From assembly GCA_963840835.1 (NCBI GenBank), contig CAWJAM010000010.1, forward strand, positions 40,180-104,179: a stretch of 64,000 bases of DNA. Reading direction: 5' to 3'. The translations under genes and the position numbers were made by a program. This DNA comes from Rubrobacter_D sp963840835. GTDB lineage: Bacteria > Actinomycetota > Rubrobacteria > Rubrobacterales > Rubrobacteraceae. The notes below the pieces were generated by a model. That model worked only from the letters and a program-made list of their open reading frames with translations, searched no databases and had not been told where the DNA came from. Positions 32,476 to 42,282 of the stretch are shown here, in pieces; position 1 is the stretch's first letter, and every line of letters begins with the position of its first letter.

Positions 32476-33804
32476 GTGACGGAAGGAACAAAGGAACAGG
32501 TTTCAGGAACCGGCGGGATGAGCGCCCGCAGCGCCGCATGGCTGGCGTGGTCGCTGGCCGCGCTCTCGGTGGCAATGTTCGTCGTCGCCGGCGTATTTGG
32601 CGTCCTCGCCCAATCCGCGCGGTCTCCTGGCGACTCGACCACACTCGGCACCCTTAGCGAGACGGTTAGCTTCGTGCTCTTCCTGGTCTTCCCCATCGTG
32701 GGTGCCGTGGTTGCCTCCAGGCGACCGCAGAACCCTATTGGTTGGATCTGCCTCGCGGACGGCCTGTTGTGGATGGTCCTAGCGGTTACCGACAGCTACA
32801 GCGTCTACGGTGCGGCCAGGCCCGGCTCGGTTCCCTTTCCTGTGGCGGTAGGTACGCTAGGCAACCAGTGGTTGTGGGTGCCCACCGTGGGACTACTCGG
32901 GATCTACCTCGTCTTGCTGTTCCCTGACGGGAAGCTTCCATCGAGGAGATGGCGTCCTCTAGTGTGGTTCTCGGGGGTGGTGATCGTGCTGCTCAGCGTT
33001 ACCGAAGGGCTCGCTCCCGGACCGTTGGAGAACCAGGGAATGGTACCCAACCCGTTCGGGCTCGAGGCGCTTCCCTGGCTGGTGGATGCGTCTTACATCA
33101 TTCTCCCGCTGCTGCCCCTGTGTATGTTCGCTTCGGCGGTGAGCATGGTATTGCGTTTCCGTCGTTCGAGGGGCGAGGTGCGCCAGCAGATCAAGTGGGT
33201 CGCCTTCGTCGCCTCATTCGCGGGCGTGTTGTACCTGATCGCCATGATCAGCCAGTTGGTCTTCTTGGTAAGTGTATCGGAGAGCAGCGGGAGCGTACCC
33301 CAGTTTCCCTGGTGGGCCGAGGTCCTCTTCTCTGCTGCCGTGTTTGGCTTCGCCGGCGTGCCCGTGGCCATAGGCTTCGCCGTCCTGAAGTACCGGCTCT
33401 ACGACATAGACCTCGTCATAAACCGCACGCTGGTCTACGGTTCCCTCACGGCCATGCTGGTCGCACTCTACTTCGGAAGCGTGGCGGCGATCCAGGCGAT
33501 CTTCCGCGCGTTGACAGGCCAGACGGAGCAACCGCAACTGGCCGTGGTCGTCTCGACACTCGTCATCGCAGCCCTGTTCAACCCCTTGAGGCGCCGCATC
33601 CAGTCGTTCATAGACAGGCGTTTCTACAGGCGCAAGTACGACGCGAGAAAGACGCTCGAAGCCTTCTCCGCGAAGCTGCGCGACGAGACGGACTTGGAGA
33701 CGCTGAACAACGACCTAGCGGAGGTGATAAGCGAGACGCTGCAGCCTGCCCACGTCTCGCTGTGGTTGCGCCCCGACGGGCTCCCGAAAAGAGAGCGGGC
33801 GTAA
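32476..33804 (+). CDS. Multi-pass membrane protein resembling the sensor part of a histidine kinase
   Basis: The 442-residue protein has eight or so hydrophobic segments, then a cytosolic tail with L-K-Y-R-L-Y-D-I-D-L-V-I-N-R-T-L-V-Y-G-S-L, F-N-P-L-R-R-R-I-Q-S-F-I-D-R-R-F-Y-R-R-K-Y and a coiled-coil stretch. That tail usually links the membrane domain to GAF and kinase domains in actinobacterial and chloroflexal sensor kinases. Here the protein ends after S-L-W-L-R-P, so no dimerisation/phosphoacceptor or ATPase domain is present. It may be a kinase-less sensor or part of a decayed one. The start is a GTG at 32476. The next gene is a LuxR-type regulator. Confidence 0.65.
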   Translation: MTEGTKEQVSGTGGMSARSAAWLAWSLAALSVAMFVVAGVFGVLAQSARSPGDSTTLGTLSETVSFVLFLVFPIVGAVVASRRPQNPIGWICLADGLLWMVLAVTDSYSVYGAARPGSVPFPVAVGTLGNQWLWVPTVGLLGIYLVLLFPDGKLPSRRWRPLVWFSGVVIVLLSVTEGLAPGPLENQGMVPNPFGLEALPWLVDASYIILPLLPLCMFASAVSMVLRFRRSRGEVRQQIKWVAFVASFAGVLYLIAMISQLVFLVSVSESSGSVPQFPWWAEVLFSAAVFGFAGVPVAIGFAVLKYRLYDIDLVINRTLVYGSLTAMLVALYFGSVAAIQAIFRALTGQTEQPQLAVVVSTLVIAALFNPLRRRIQSFIDRRFYRRKYDARKTLEAFSAKLRDETDLETLNNDLAEVISETLQPAHVSLWLRPDGLPKRERA

Positions 33805-33863
33805 CGCGGTAGTGCCAGGTAAGCCGATCGGGCCCGCCGTCGCGGGACGGCGCCGGACGTATT

Positions 33864-33877
33864 GTTACAATGGTAAC
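33864..33877. promoter_or_regulatory. Palindrome GTTACAATGGTAAC upstream of the LuxR-type regulator
   Basis: GTTAC and GTAAC arms separated by four bases lie about 90 nt before the regulator's start. The half-site resembles the GTTAC motif near positions 235 and 1060 but the spacing differs. A possible operator; the function is a guess. Confidence 0.3.
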
Positions 33878-33962
33878 GGAAAGGTAGACGGGCGACGAGA
33901 ACAGCCCTACGTCGAAGCAGAACAGGAAGGCTACTTTTGAGACGTGCGGCCGGACAACCGAG

Positions 33963-36425
33963 TTGGATGTCTTGAGCACCGGCGGAACACGCGAGTCCCT
34001 GAGCACCAACCTGCCGGCCGCGAGGAGCAGCTTCGTGGGCCGCGAGCGCGAGATGGCTGAGGTCGAGCGGGAGCTGGCCAGGAGGCGGCTCCTGACCCTC
34101 ACGGGCACTGGCGGCTCTGGCAAGACCAGGCTGGCCCTGGAGGTGGCCCGCGGCCTCGCCGGGGCGTACGCCAACGGTGCGTGGCTGGTGCAACTCGCGC
34201 CACTCTCCGAGGGGGCACTGGTACCAAAGGCGGTGGCCGGTGCCCTCGACGTGCCTGAGCGTCCCGGGGAGCCGCTGACCGACACGCTCGCGGACGTGTT
34301 GCGCGGCCGGCGGCTACTCCTGATCCTGGACAACTGCGAGCACCTCCTGGAGGCCGCCGCCCGGCTCGTGGATGTGCTGCTCGACACATGCCCGCGATTG
34401 CAGATCCTGGCCACCAGCCGCGAAGCCATCGGGGTCGAAGGAGAGGCGAGGTGGCTCGTGCCCCCTCTCTCGGTTCCCGGGCCTCGGGGTACTCCTTCAT
34501 CGGAGGAAGCGTCCGAGTCGGTGCGGCTGTTCGTCGAGCGGGCCAGGGGGCGAGATCCCTCCTTCTCCCTGGACCCCGAGGACGCCCTCGCGGTGGCCGA
34601 GATCTGCCGGAAACTGGAGGGCGTGCCGCTGGCCATAGAGCTCGCGGCGGCAAGGGTGGGCACGCTCTCGGTGGGGCAGATCTCGGAGCGGCTCGGGGCC
34701 TCTCTGGATCTCCTGACGCGCGGAGGCCGCACGGCAGAGCCGAGGCAGCGGACGCTAAGGGGGACCCTCGACTGGAGCCACGATCTGCTCTCGGAGTGGG
34801 AGAAGATCGTATTCCGGAGGCTCTCCACCTTCGCGGGAGGATGGACCCTGGAAGCCGCGGAGGCGGTGGCGTCGGGCGAGGGTGTCGAGGAAGAAGTGAT
34901 ACTGGACCTGCTCTCCGAGCTGGTGGAGAAATCCCTGGTGGTGACCGAAGAGCGCCACGGAAACAGGGTACGCCACAGGATGCTTCAGCCCGTCAGGCAA
35001 TACGCCAGGGAGAAGCTAGGAGAGGGAGGCGAGAGCGAGACAGTCCTGTGCCGGCACGCGGAGTACTTTCTCGCGCTGGCCGAGGAAGCCCGGCCGAGGT
35101 TGCGGGGACCCGAGGATGCGGAGTGGCTCGAGCGCCTCGAGAGGGAACACGACAACATGAGGGCGGCGCTCTCCTGGGCGCTGGAGAGGGAGGTCGAGCT
35201 GGCCTTGCGGCTGGCGGGCGTTCTGGGCACATTCTGGCACGTGCGTAGCCACTCCGAAGACGGGAGGAAGTGGTTGGAGGCGGCGCTGGCCAGGGACGAT
35301 GGGACGTCGGTAGTGACGAGGATCAAGGCCCTCGAGGCGCTGTCCTGGTTGACCTTCGACCAGTGGGACCACGATCGGGCTGAGGCGGTAGCCAGGGAGG
35401 CCATGGAGCTTAGCGCCGAAGCAGAGATCGAGAGTAGCCTCGCCGCCTCCCTGCGGATCATGTCGGCGGGGCCTGCGTGGGTGAGAGGGGACTACGAAAG
35501 GGGCAGGGAGCTGCTCGAGGAGAGCCTAGAGATCAGCCGCAATGCAGGCGACAAGGTCATGATGGCAGAGGCGCTCATCCAACTGGCGGGCACGGCGTGG
35601 GGACAGGGCGACACCGCGCGGGCAAACGAGATCTACCAGGAGGGCATCGACCTGTGCCGGGAGGCGGGATACACTTACCGGCTCCCCGATTTCTTGTTCA
35701 GCCTAGGCTACCAACTGCTCCTCGAAGGCGACTACGAGCGGGGAGCGTCGCTGAACGCGGAAGCTGCGGCGCTGAGCCGGGAGCACGGCTACAAGAGGAG
35801 CCTGGATTTCGCCCTGGACAACCAGGGATGGGCGGCGCTTTTGCAGGGCGACCACGAACGGGCCAGAGCCTTCTACGAGGAGAGCCTCGTGGTGTGCAAG
35901 GAGCTGGGCGACAAGGCCTGCGCCTCGGAGAGCCTCGACGGGCTGGCGTGCGTCGCCGGAGCAGGAGGAGAGGCCTCGAGGGCGGCCACGCTCTTCGGGG
36001 CGGCCCATGCGATGCGCGAGACGCTGGGCGAAGCGGTGGCGTTCCATCACACCCCCGAGGAGCTTTCCTGGCGCGAGCCTCACCGGGCCACCGCGCGCTC
36101 GCGGCTCGGGGAGCAGGCGTGGGAGGAGACGCTGGAGAAAGGGCGAGCGATGGGCCTCGAGGAAGCGATCGAGTACGCCCTCTCGACCGAGGGACCCTCC
36201 CCGGTCATCCCCTCCTCCGCGCCCGCGCTTCCGGCCGGGCTCACATCCCGAGAGGCCGAGGTACTGGGATTGGTGGCCACCGGGATGACCAACGCCCAGG
36301 TCGCCGAAAGGCTCTTCCTGAGCCCCCGCACCGTCCAGAGGCATCTAAACTCCGTCTACCACAAACTCGGAGTAGGCTCTCGTACCGCGGCCACACGCTT
36401 CGCCATGGAGCATGGGCTCGCCTGA
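33963..36425 (+). CDS. LuxR-family regulator with N-terminal ATPase and TPR region
   Basis: The 820-residue protein has a P-loop NTPase domain first (S-S-F-V-G-R-E-R-E-M near residue 21, Walker A L-T-G-T-G-G-S-G-K-T-R near 48, Walker B L-L-L-I-L-D-N-C-E-H), then a long helical TPR-like middle region (~330-700), and a C-terminal LuxR helix-turn-helix (L-T-S-R-E-A-E-V-L-G-L-V-A-T-G-M, ~758-815). It is the STAND/MalT-like type, in which ligand and ATP drive oligomerisation before DNA binding. The TTG start at 33963 is weakly supported. It may act with the membrane protein encoded just upstream, which is inference from adjacency. Confidence 0.88.
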   Translation: MDVLSTGGTRESLSTNLPAARSSFVGREREMAEVERELARRRLLTLTGTGGSGKTRLALEVARGLAGAYANGAWLVQLAPLSEGALVPKAVAGALDVPERPGEPLTDTLADVLRGRRLLLILDNCEHLLEAAARLVDVLLDTCPRLQILATSREAIGVEGEARWLVPPLSVPGPRGTPSSEEASESVRLFVERARGRDPSFSLDPEDALAVAEICRKLEGVPLAIELAAARVGTLSVGQISERLGASLDLLTRGGRTAEPRQRTLRGTLDWSHDLLSEWEKIVFRRLSTFAGGWTLEAAEAVASGEGVEEEVILDLLSELVEKSLVVTEERHGNRVRHRMLQPVRQYAREKLGEGGESETVLCRHAEYFLALAEEARPRLRGPEDAEWLERLEREHDNMRAALSWALEREVELALRLAGVLGTFWHVRSHSEDGRKWLEAALARDDGTSVVTRIKALEALSWLTFDQWDHDRAEAVAREAMELSAEAEIESSLAASLRIMSAGPAWVRGDYERGRELLEESLEISRNAGDKVMMAEALIQLAGTAWGQGDTARANEIYQEGIDLCREAGYTYRLPDFLFSLGYQLLLEGDYERGASLNAEAAALSREHGYKRSLDFALDNQGWAALLQGDHERARAFYEESLVVCKELGDKACASESLDGLACVAGAGGEASRAATLFGAAHAMRETLGEAVAFHHTPEELSWREPHRATARSRLGEQAWEETLEKGRAMGLEEAIEYALSTEGPSPVIPSSAPALPAGLTSREAEVLGLVATGMTNAQVAERLFLSPRTVQRHLNSVYHKLGVGSRTAATRFAMEHGLA

Positions 36426-36556
36426 CGGCTCGCCAGCACGCTTCGGCCTTCGGCCTTCGCTTGTCGGCACGCTAGTCGCGCTCCGCTTGTCGGCACGGCG
36501 CCTGACGGCGCCTTGTCAGCACGCTTCGGGCCTTCGGCCCTCGCTTGTCAGCTTCT
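36426..36556. repeat. CTTGTCAGCACGC-linked hairpin string
   Basis: A run of small hairpins (CTTCGGCCTTCGG types and GCGCCTGACGGCGCC) alternates with near-identical linkers of the form GCTTGTC(A/G)GCACGC. The same family occurs at 43668-44010 and 46199-46230. It lies after the regulator gene and may help terminate its transcript. The remaining ~190 nt up to 36743 hold no gene that I can support. Confidence 0.6.
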
Positions 36557-36743
36557 CTTGCGCGGTGCTGTGACGTTCCGACTGTAGGCATCCGTCTTCC
36601 TTGGTTCGTACCGTGGGCATTTATGCTCACGTGCTTCCGCCTGCAATATGGGCATGCTGGATGGGCCGTTTGGCCGATCTGTCTCCGACGCAGGGGCGCC
36701 ATAGTTGTGTGCGTAACGTCGAGCCGACCGAAGGGAGAGAAAG

Positions 36744-36986
36744 ATGAACGAGGCGCCACGCACCCGTAACTCTAGGGCGACGGTGGCGACGGTACTGCTT
36801 GCGGTGTTGGTCTTGCTGGCGGTAGCGTTCCTACCGCAGCCGGACACGACAACGGGCGCCAGCAGCCCCGCCGTCCACCCCGGCATCCACGCAACGAGCG
36901 CCGGCGGGCCGGACATCACCGAAGATCCCTACATCGGCCGCCACGCCGAAATGAACGCCAGCTCCCAGCAGCACGGCCCTCGCTAG
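36744..36986 (+). CDS. Small hypothetical membrane or secreted protein
   Basis: The 80-residue product has a short basic start, one hydrophobic stretch (V-A-T-V-L-L-A-V-L-V-L-L-A-V-A-F-L, about residues 13-30) and a hydrophilic tail with histidines. AAGGGAG precedes the ATG at a good distance. It is either a single-pass membrane protein or a secreted peptide. It lies about 100 nt upstream of the cysteine-dioxygenase-like gene on the same strand, with a GGAGCCGG/CCGGCTCC hairpin between them. I do not recognise the family. Confidence 0.55.
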   Translation: MNEAPRTRNSRATVATVLLAVLVLLAVAFLPQPDTTTGASSPAVHPGIHATSAGGPDITEDPYIGRHAEMNASSQQHGPR

Positions 36987-37087
36987 TCTCCCACGACGAA
37001 GGAATGGAGAGCGTGGGAGCCGGTCACATCGCCGGCTCCCGCGTTGTCGTCCCAGAAACGTCGCCTGCGACAAAAGGAGAACCCGCG

Positions 37088-37687
37088 ATGACGACATCCC
37101 TCGCCAACGGCACGAACGAGCTGAGGCGCATCTGCGAACTTCCCACGGGGTCGGCCCTGCCGCGGGCCGCCCGCTTCCTGGCAGACCAGGTGCAGCACCC
37201 GGCATTCTTGGGCTCACAGATCCTCCCACTGCTCGAAGAGGCGGAGGTCGCCAGAGGCTGGTACGTGGCAGACCGCTTCGACGCCCACGACGGTGCATAC
37301 TCCCTGCAGGTCTTCGTCTGGCCCTCAGGGACGGAGACCGAGATCCACGACCACTCATCCTGGGGCGCCTACGCCTGCGCTTTCGGGACCGTCCTAGAGG
37401 AGCGCTACGACCGCCTCGACGACGGCTCCCGAACGGGATTCGCCCACCTGAAGAAGGGCTGGCAGCTGTGGTGGAGCCCTGAGGACGGGGCCTCGACCGT
37501 GCTGCCTGGCGACGGGGGCATCCACAGGGTCGGAAATCCGGGTGAGGGTCCGGCGATCTCGGTCCACCTCTACGGACCGCGGACAGGAGAAATAGAAGGG
37601 CGAGACTACGACCCCTCCCGCGACTACGTCTGCGACCGGCTGGATTTTGCCGAGAGAAGGAGGACGCTTATAGGACAGCCCCGATAG
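37088..37687 (+). CDS. Cysteine dioxygenase-like cupin
   Basis: The 199-residue protein is a cupin of the type I cysteine dioxygenase group: the first metal-binding motif I-H-D-H-S-S-W-G-A-Y-A-C-A near residue 80, and the third ligand in G-G-I-H-R-V-G-N, followed by I-S-V-H-L-Y-G-P. Such non-haem iron enzymes oxidise cysteine or other thiols to sulfinates. The frame opens at 37004, but the ATG at 37088 with AAAAGGAG upstream is the credible start. Whether the substrate is cysteine or another thiol (for example 3-mercaptopropionate) is not decided by what I can see. Confidence 0.8.
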   Translation: MTTSLANGTNELRRICELPTGSALPRAARFLADQVQHPAFLGSQILPLLEEAEVARGWYVADRFDAHDGAYSLQVFVWPSGTETEIHDHSSWGAYACAFGTVLEERYDRLDDGSRTGFAHLKKGWQLWWSPEDGASTVLPGDGGIHRVGNPGEGPAISVHLYGPRTGEIEGRDYDPSRDYVCDRLDFAERRRTLIGQPR

Positions 37688-37798
37688 ACCAGATGCGGGC
37701 CGGCTTCTCTACCGATCGGGCGGGGTTCCCGGCTTACTCGCGCCTGTTACACGGCCAGTTTTGTGACAACGACCAGGCTCAAGGAGGTAGCGAACGAT

Positions 37799-40111
37799 AT
37801 GAGGAGCGTAATCAATAACGTGACGTGGGTAGGGAAGGCGAGGATGCTGGCAGTAATTCTTGCCGCTATCCTGGCTGTCGCGATCCTGGTGCCGATGGGG
37901 ACCGCCCGTGCGTCCAACGTCTCAAGCGGCGCGAGCGGCCCGGCGAGCGTCGAATTCGTCTCCGCGTCGGCTGACTTTATCAACACCATGTCGGTCACCG
38001 CGCCCGTCAATCGCGTGCTCTTCGACACCAGGGAGAGCCGCATCGGGACCCGCACCGACCTGGGCACGGTCTCCTCCGGTACGACCTTCCGGTTCCAGCT
38101 GCAGGCCAGGACGGCGGGTGGCACCTTCACCTGGTCAAGCGACCCGGCCCAGAACTCCGACGGCGAGGATCACCTACGCGTCACCGAGCTCTACGACGGC
38201 GACCCGACGCTCGACAACCGCGTCTACAAGCTAGAATGGGAGGACGACGAAGACCTGGGCGATCGGGATTTCAACGACGCGGTCGCCATCCTCAGGATCG
38301 GGGCCGATTCGGATGAAGACGGCCTGTACGACGACTGGGAGCGCTTCGGCATCGACGCCAACACCGACGGAGACTTCAGCGATCCCGGTGAAAGGGACCT
38401 CCCGAACGGCATCGACCAGAACGGCAACAACAATACCGACGACCCCGGGGAGCGGGCCGACCCCCGCCACAAGGATGTATTCGTCGAGATGGACTGGATG
38501 GAGTGCGCGACGGCCGGAGGCGACTGCGCGGCCGGGGACACACACGCCCACCGTCCGCAAGCGGCATCCATTACGAACGTGGTCTCGGCCTTCGGGAACG
38601 CCCCGGTCACGAACCCGGATGGTAACAACGGGATCAACCTCCACATCGACGCCAGTAACGCGATCCCCCACCAGAACGTGCTTAACTTCAACGGAGGTGC
38701 GCTCGGGTGCAGCTCGAACGCCGCCGGCACGGGATTCGGCGACTTCGACACCGTCAAGCAAAACAACTTCGACAATCAGGACGCCCGCCGTTACGCTTTC
38801 CACTACGCGCTGGCAATCCACGTGGAGACCCAGGCCGCGCTCACCCCGGGGGGAGGAGGCAGCGGTTGTGGAGAGACCGGTGGCAACGACTTCTACATCT
38901 CGTTCGGAGAGTGGGGCGCCGGAAGACCCACCGTACAGGAAGAAGCCGGCACGATCATGCACGAGCTCGGGCACAACCTTGGGCTCGATCACAGCGGCAA
39001 CGAGGGGAACGGGCGGGACGTCAACTTCAAGCCCAACTACCTGAGCATCATGAACTACTCCTTCCAACTGCGCGGGATTCCCTCCTCAAACCGGCTCGAC
39101 TACTCGCGCAGCGATCTTCCCGACCTGAACGAGAATGACGATCCGCTAATCAATAACGACGGCCTCAACGAGTCCCTCGGGATCCAGGACGGAGGGGACA
39201 CGACGCTCTACTTCTGCCCCGGAAGTACAAACATGACCACGGGTAACGGAACGGGGACGATCAACTGGGACTGCGACACGCAGAACCCTGACCCGAATCC
39301 GGTCTCGGTCGACATCAACGCGAGCGGTGGGCTGAGTACGCTGACTGGTTTCGACGATTGGCCTCAAGTGGTGCGGTCTCTTCCATTCCAGACCAGCGGC
39401 GACTTCCAGGACGGTGTCCACCCCGACACCCCGAGCGACGAGCTCGACCTCCAGGAGGCGATCGACAACGGCCTCCTCTCGTCGCCGCCGAACCTGGCGC
39501 CCATCGCGGACCAGTCGGCCCGGTATAGCGACGCCGTCACGTACTCCCTCTCCGCCACCGACTCCGACAGCGACTGCGGCGATCTGAGCTTCTCCGCGAC
39601 CGGCTTGCCAGACGGCCTCTCCCTCACCGACAACGGTGACTGCACAGCGACGGTCTCTGGCGTCATTTCGGCGGAAGTCGGTAGTTACCCCGTTACCTAC
39701 ACAGTGACCGACGCTTCGGGCCCCTCGGACTCCGCCACAGGGAGCTTCACGGTCAGGCCCCTCTACAACTTCGACGGCTTCTTCAGCCCCGTGGACAACC
39801 TCCCCACCTTCAACGTCGTCAAGGCGGGAAGCAGCGTCCCGGTGAGGTTCTCCCTGGGAGGAGACTACGGCCTCGATGTCTTCGCGGCTGACTCGCCGTG
39901 GTCGGTGAAGATCCCCACCGACCCCAACACCCCGCTGGACAACATCGAGGAGACGGTAACCGCCGGCTCCAGCGGCCTCTCCTACGCCGGGGGCACAGGC
40001 CATTACACCTACGTGTGGAAGACCAGCAAGAACTGGGCGGGCACGAGCCGCCAGCTCGTGGTGAAGTTCAAGGACGGCACCAGGGGCGTGGCCAACTTCA
40101 CGTTCAAGTAG
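37799..40111 (+). CDS. Secreted metzincin-type metalloprotease with PxKF-like C-terminal domain
   Basis: The ~770-residue protein starts with a signal peptide (A-R-M-L-A-V-I-L-A-A-I-L-A-V-A-I-L-V-P-M). A beta-rich domain resembling DUF4114 follows, then a Ca-binding acidic repeat D-S-D-E-D-G-L-Y-D-D-W-E, then the zinc site H-E-L-G-H-N-L-G-L-D-H near residue 388 with a Met-turn S-I-M-N-Y. An Ig-like putative domain (~570-650) and a final Y-N-F-D-G-F-F-S-P-V-D-N module of the PxKF type complete it. It probably degrades extracellular or cell-wall proteins. ATG 37799 is preferred over the GTG at 37763 because AAGGAGGT lies between them. Confidence 0.85.
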   Translation: MRSVINNVTWVGKARMLAVILAAILAVAILVPMGTARASNVSSGASGPASVEFVSASADFINTMSVTAPVNRVLFDTRESRIGTRTDLGTVSSGTTFRFQLQARTAGGTFTWSSDPAQNSDGEDHLRVTELYDGDPTLDNRVYKLEWEDDEDLGDRDFNDAVAILRIGADSDEDGLYDDWERFGIDANTDGDFSDPGERDLPNGIDQNGNNNTDDPGERADPRHKDVFVEMDWMECATAGGDCAAGDTHAHRPQAASITNVVSAFGNAPVTNPDGNNGINLHIDASNAIPHQNVLNFNGGALGCSSNAAGTGFGDFDTVKQNNFDNQDARRYAFHYALAIHVETQAALTPGGGGSGCGETGGNDFYISFGEWGAGRPTVQEEAGTIMHELGHNLGLDHSGNEGNGRDVNFKPNYLSIMNYSFQLRGIPSSNRLDYSRSDLPDLNENDDPLINNDGLNESLGIQDGGDTTLYFCPGSTNMTTGNGTGTINWDCDTQNPDPNPVSVDINASGGLSTLTGFDDWPQVVRSLPFQTSGDFQDGVHPDTPSDELDLQEAIDNGLLSSPPNLAPIADQSARYSDAVTYSLSATDSDSDCGDLSFSATGLPDGLSLTDNGDCTATVSGVISAEVGSYPVTYTVTDASGPSDSATGSFTVRPLYNFDGFFSPVDNLPTFNVVKAGSSVPVRFSLGGDYGLDVFAADSPWSVKIPTDPNTPLDNIEETVTAGSSGLSYAGGTGHYTYVWKTSKNWAGTSRQLVVKFKDGTRGVANFTFK

Positions 40112-40133
40112 TAGCCAACACGCAGGGCCGGGG

Positions 40134-42215
40134 TCACCAGGACCCCGGCCCTCCCTGCCGTGCCGAACCGCCGAGCTGTCGTGCTAGTTCCTCAGGGTCC
40201 GTGGTCGGGGTCTGGCAGGCGTATCGCACGCAGACGTAGGCCGTGGCCCTGCCTTCGCGAGCCGGGCGCTGGGCGAGGAGTGGGATCAAACCGGCCGCCT
40301 CGTCGTCGTCGGGGCCGCGTCCCGCCACGACCTTGTTCGGCAGATAACTGGAGTAGACCTTCTCCAACAGGGCCCTTGTATCCGGCGCACTTTCGTCGCC
40401 GACTATGGCGACCTCGCGGGGCTCCGAGGCCGAGAAGTCGAGGGCGCACAGGAGGCGCCCGAAGCCTGCTGGGACTTTCTCCATGCCGCCTGCCAGCTCT
40501 TCGAGGACGTCTTCCGCACGCTGGCGGTAGTCGCCGCGGTCGAGTAGGAGGGCAAGTTTGAGAAGGACTTCGGTTGCGACGGAGGTTCCTGAAGGTGCGG
40601 CGTTGTCGTAGACGTCGCGCGGGCGGGTGACGAGCTCCTCGTGGTCGGTCGGGGTGTCGTAGAAGGCGCGCTTACCCCCGTCCCAGAAGAGCTCGGAGAC
40701 GGCGTCCATGAGGGCGTCGGCCTCCAGGAGCCAGCGCGTCTCGAAGGTGGCTTCGTAGAGGCCGACGAGCCCGTCCGCGACCATCGCGTAGTCCTCCAGG
40801 TAGCCGTTGAACCTGGCCCTCCCGTCTTTGTAGGAGCGGTGGATGCGGCCGTCTTCCTTCATTTTTTCCACGAGGAAGGTCGCGTTATTGACGGCGGCCC
40901 CACGGTAGTCCTCGCGGCCAGTGACGCGCGCGGCGAGGGCGAGGGAGCGCAGCATCAGCCCGTTCCAGGCGGCGAGGACCTTCTCGTCGCGTCCGGGCCT
41001 GACCCGCTCCTCCCTGACGGCGAAGAGCCTGCCCCGGATCTCCCCAATGCGGTCCCGCAGCTCCTCGGGTGAGAGCCCGAACTCGCCGGCGACGGCCTCG
41101 GGGGGGCGGGGGACGTGCAGGATGCTCGCGCCCTCGAAGTTGCCCCGCTCCGTCACGTCCCAGTAGCGTGCAGCGAGGCTCGCGTCTTCAGGGTCGAGGA
41201 CGGCTTCGAATTCACCAGGCGACCAGACGTAGAACTTACCCTCGACGCCCTCGGAGTCCGCGTCCTCGGCCGAGTAGAAACCACCTTCCTCGCTAGTCAT
41301 GTCGCGCAGGACGTAGTCGATAGTCTCCTCGGCGATGCGGCGGTAGAAAGCGTCGCCAGTAGACTGGTACGTCTCCAGGTAGAGGCGGGAGAGGAGGGCG
41401 TTGTCGTAGAGCATCTTCTCGAAGTGCGGGACGAGCCAGAGGGCGTCCACGGAGTAGCGGGCGAAGCCGCCGCCAAGCTGATCGTACATCCCGCCATTCG
41501 CCATCTGCCGGCACGCGAGCTCCACGCCGTCGAGCGCGGAGCGGTCGCCGGTTCGGTCGTGGTGACGGAGCAGGACCTCGAGGTTCATGGTCTGGGGGAA
41601 CTTGGGGGCGGTCCCGAAGCCGCCATGGCGCCTGTCGAGCCCACCGAGGAGGGCCGAAGCGGCTCGGTCAAGCAACTCTGTACCCGTGGACTCGGCCCCG
41701 GGCATCACGGCCGCGGTCGAGGCGCGCAGGTAGTCTCTGACGGACTCGGCGCTCCCCAGGACCTCTTCGCGGCGATTCTCGTAGGCGTCAGCGACGCTGA
41801 GGAGGAGCTGCTGGAAGGATGGCATGCCGCGCGAAGGGACGGGCGGGAAGTAGGTGCCGCCGTAGAAGGGCGCCCCGTCGGGGGTGAGGAAGACCGTCAT
41901 CGGCCAGCCGCCGTGCCGGGTGAGGGCCTGGACGGCGGACATGTAGATCGAATCTATGTCGGGCCTCTCCTCGCGATCCACCTTTATGTTCACGAAGTGC
42001 TCGTTCATCATGCGCGCTGTCTCGTCGTCCTCGAAGGACTCGCGCTCCATGACGTGGCACCAGTGGCACGCGCTGTACCCAACGGAGAGCAGGACGGGCT
42101 TGTCCTCCTCACGCGCCCTCCGGAGCGCCTCCTCGCCCCACGGGTACCAGTCCACGGGGTTGTCCTTGTGCTGGAGCAGGTATGGGCTCGTCTCGCTCGC
42201 CAGCCTGTTGGCCAT
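40134..42215 (-). CDS. YyaL/DUF255 thioredoxin-domain protein (SPATA20-like)
   Basis: The 693-residue protein begins A-N-R-L-A-S-E-T-S-P-Y-L-L-Q-H-K-D-N-P-V-D-W, the invariant opening of the DUF255/YyaL family. A thioredoxin-like C-H-W-C motif (Y-S-A-C-H-W-C-H-V-M) follows at residues ~48-57, and the rest is an (alpha/alpha)6 N-acylglucosamine-2-epimerase-like barrel. The family is widespread, cytosolic and of uncertain function; thiol redox and sugar-epimerase roles have been suggested. It is convergent with the metalloprotease gene. Confidence 0.9.
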   Translation of the reverse strand: MANRLASETSPYLLQHKDNPVDWYPWGEEALRRAREEDKPVLLSVGYSACHWCHVMERESFEDDETARMMNEHFVNIKVDREERPDIDSIYMSAVQALTRHGGWPMTVFLTPDGAPFYGGTYFPPVPSRGMPSFQQLLLSVADAYENRREEVLGSAESVRDYLRASTAAVMPGAESTGTELLDRAASALLGGLDRRHGGFGTAPKFPQTMNLEVLLRHHDRTGDRSALDGVELACRQMANGGMYDQLGGGFARYSVDALWLVPHFEKMLYDNALLSRLYLETYQSTGDAFYRRIAEETIDYVLRDMTSEEGGFYSAEDADSEGVEGKFYVWSPGEFEAVLDPEDASLAARYWDVTERGNFEGASILHVPRPPEAVAGEFGLSPEELRDRIGEIRGRLFAVREERVRPGRDEKVLAAWNGLMLRSLALAARVTGREDYRGAAVNNATFLVEKMKEDGRIHRSYKDGRARFNGYLEDYAMVADGLVGLYEATFETRWLLEADALMDAVSELFWDGGKRAFYDTPTDHEELVTRPRDVYDNAAPSGTSVATEVLLKLALLLDRGDYRQRAEDVLEELAGGMEKVPAGFGRLLCALDFSASEPREVAIVGDESAPDTRALLEKVYSSYLPNKVVAGRGPDDDEAAGLIPLLAQRPAREGRATAYVCVRYACQTPTTDPEELARQLGGSARQGGPGSW

Positions 42216-42282
42216 GCTATCTCTCCCTGTGCCCCGGAGAAGGGCTCTTCGTCGCTGACCCCCTAACGTACCACAGGATAGC

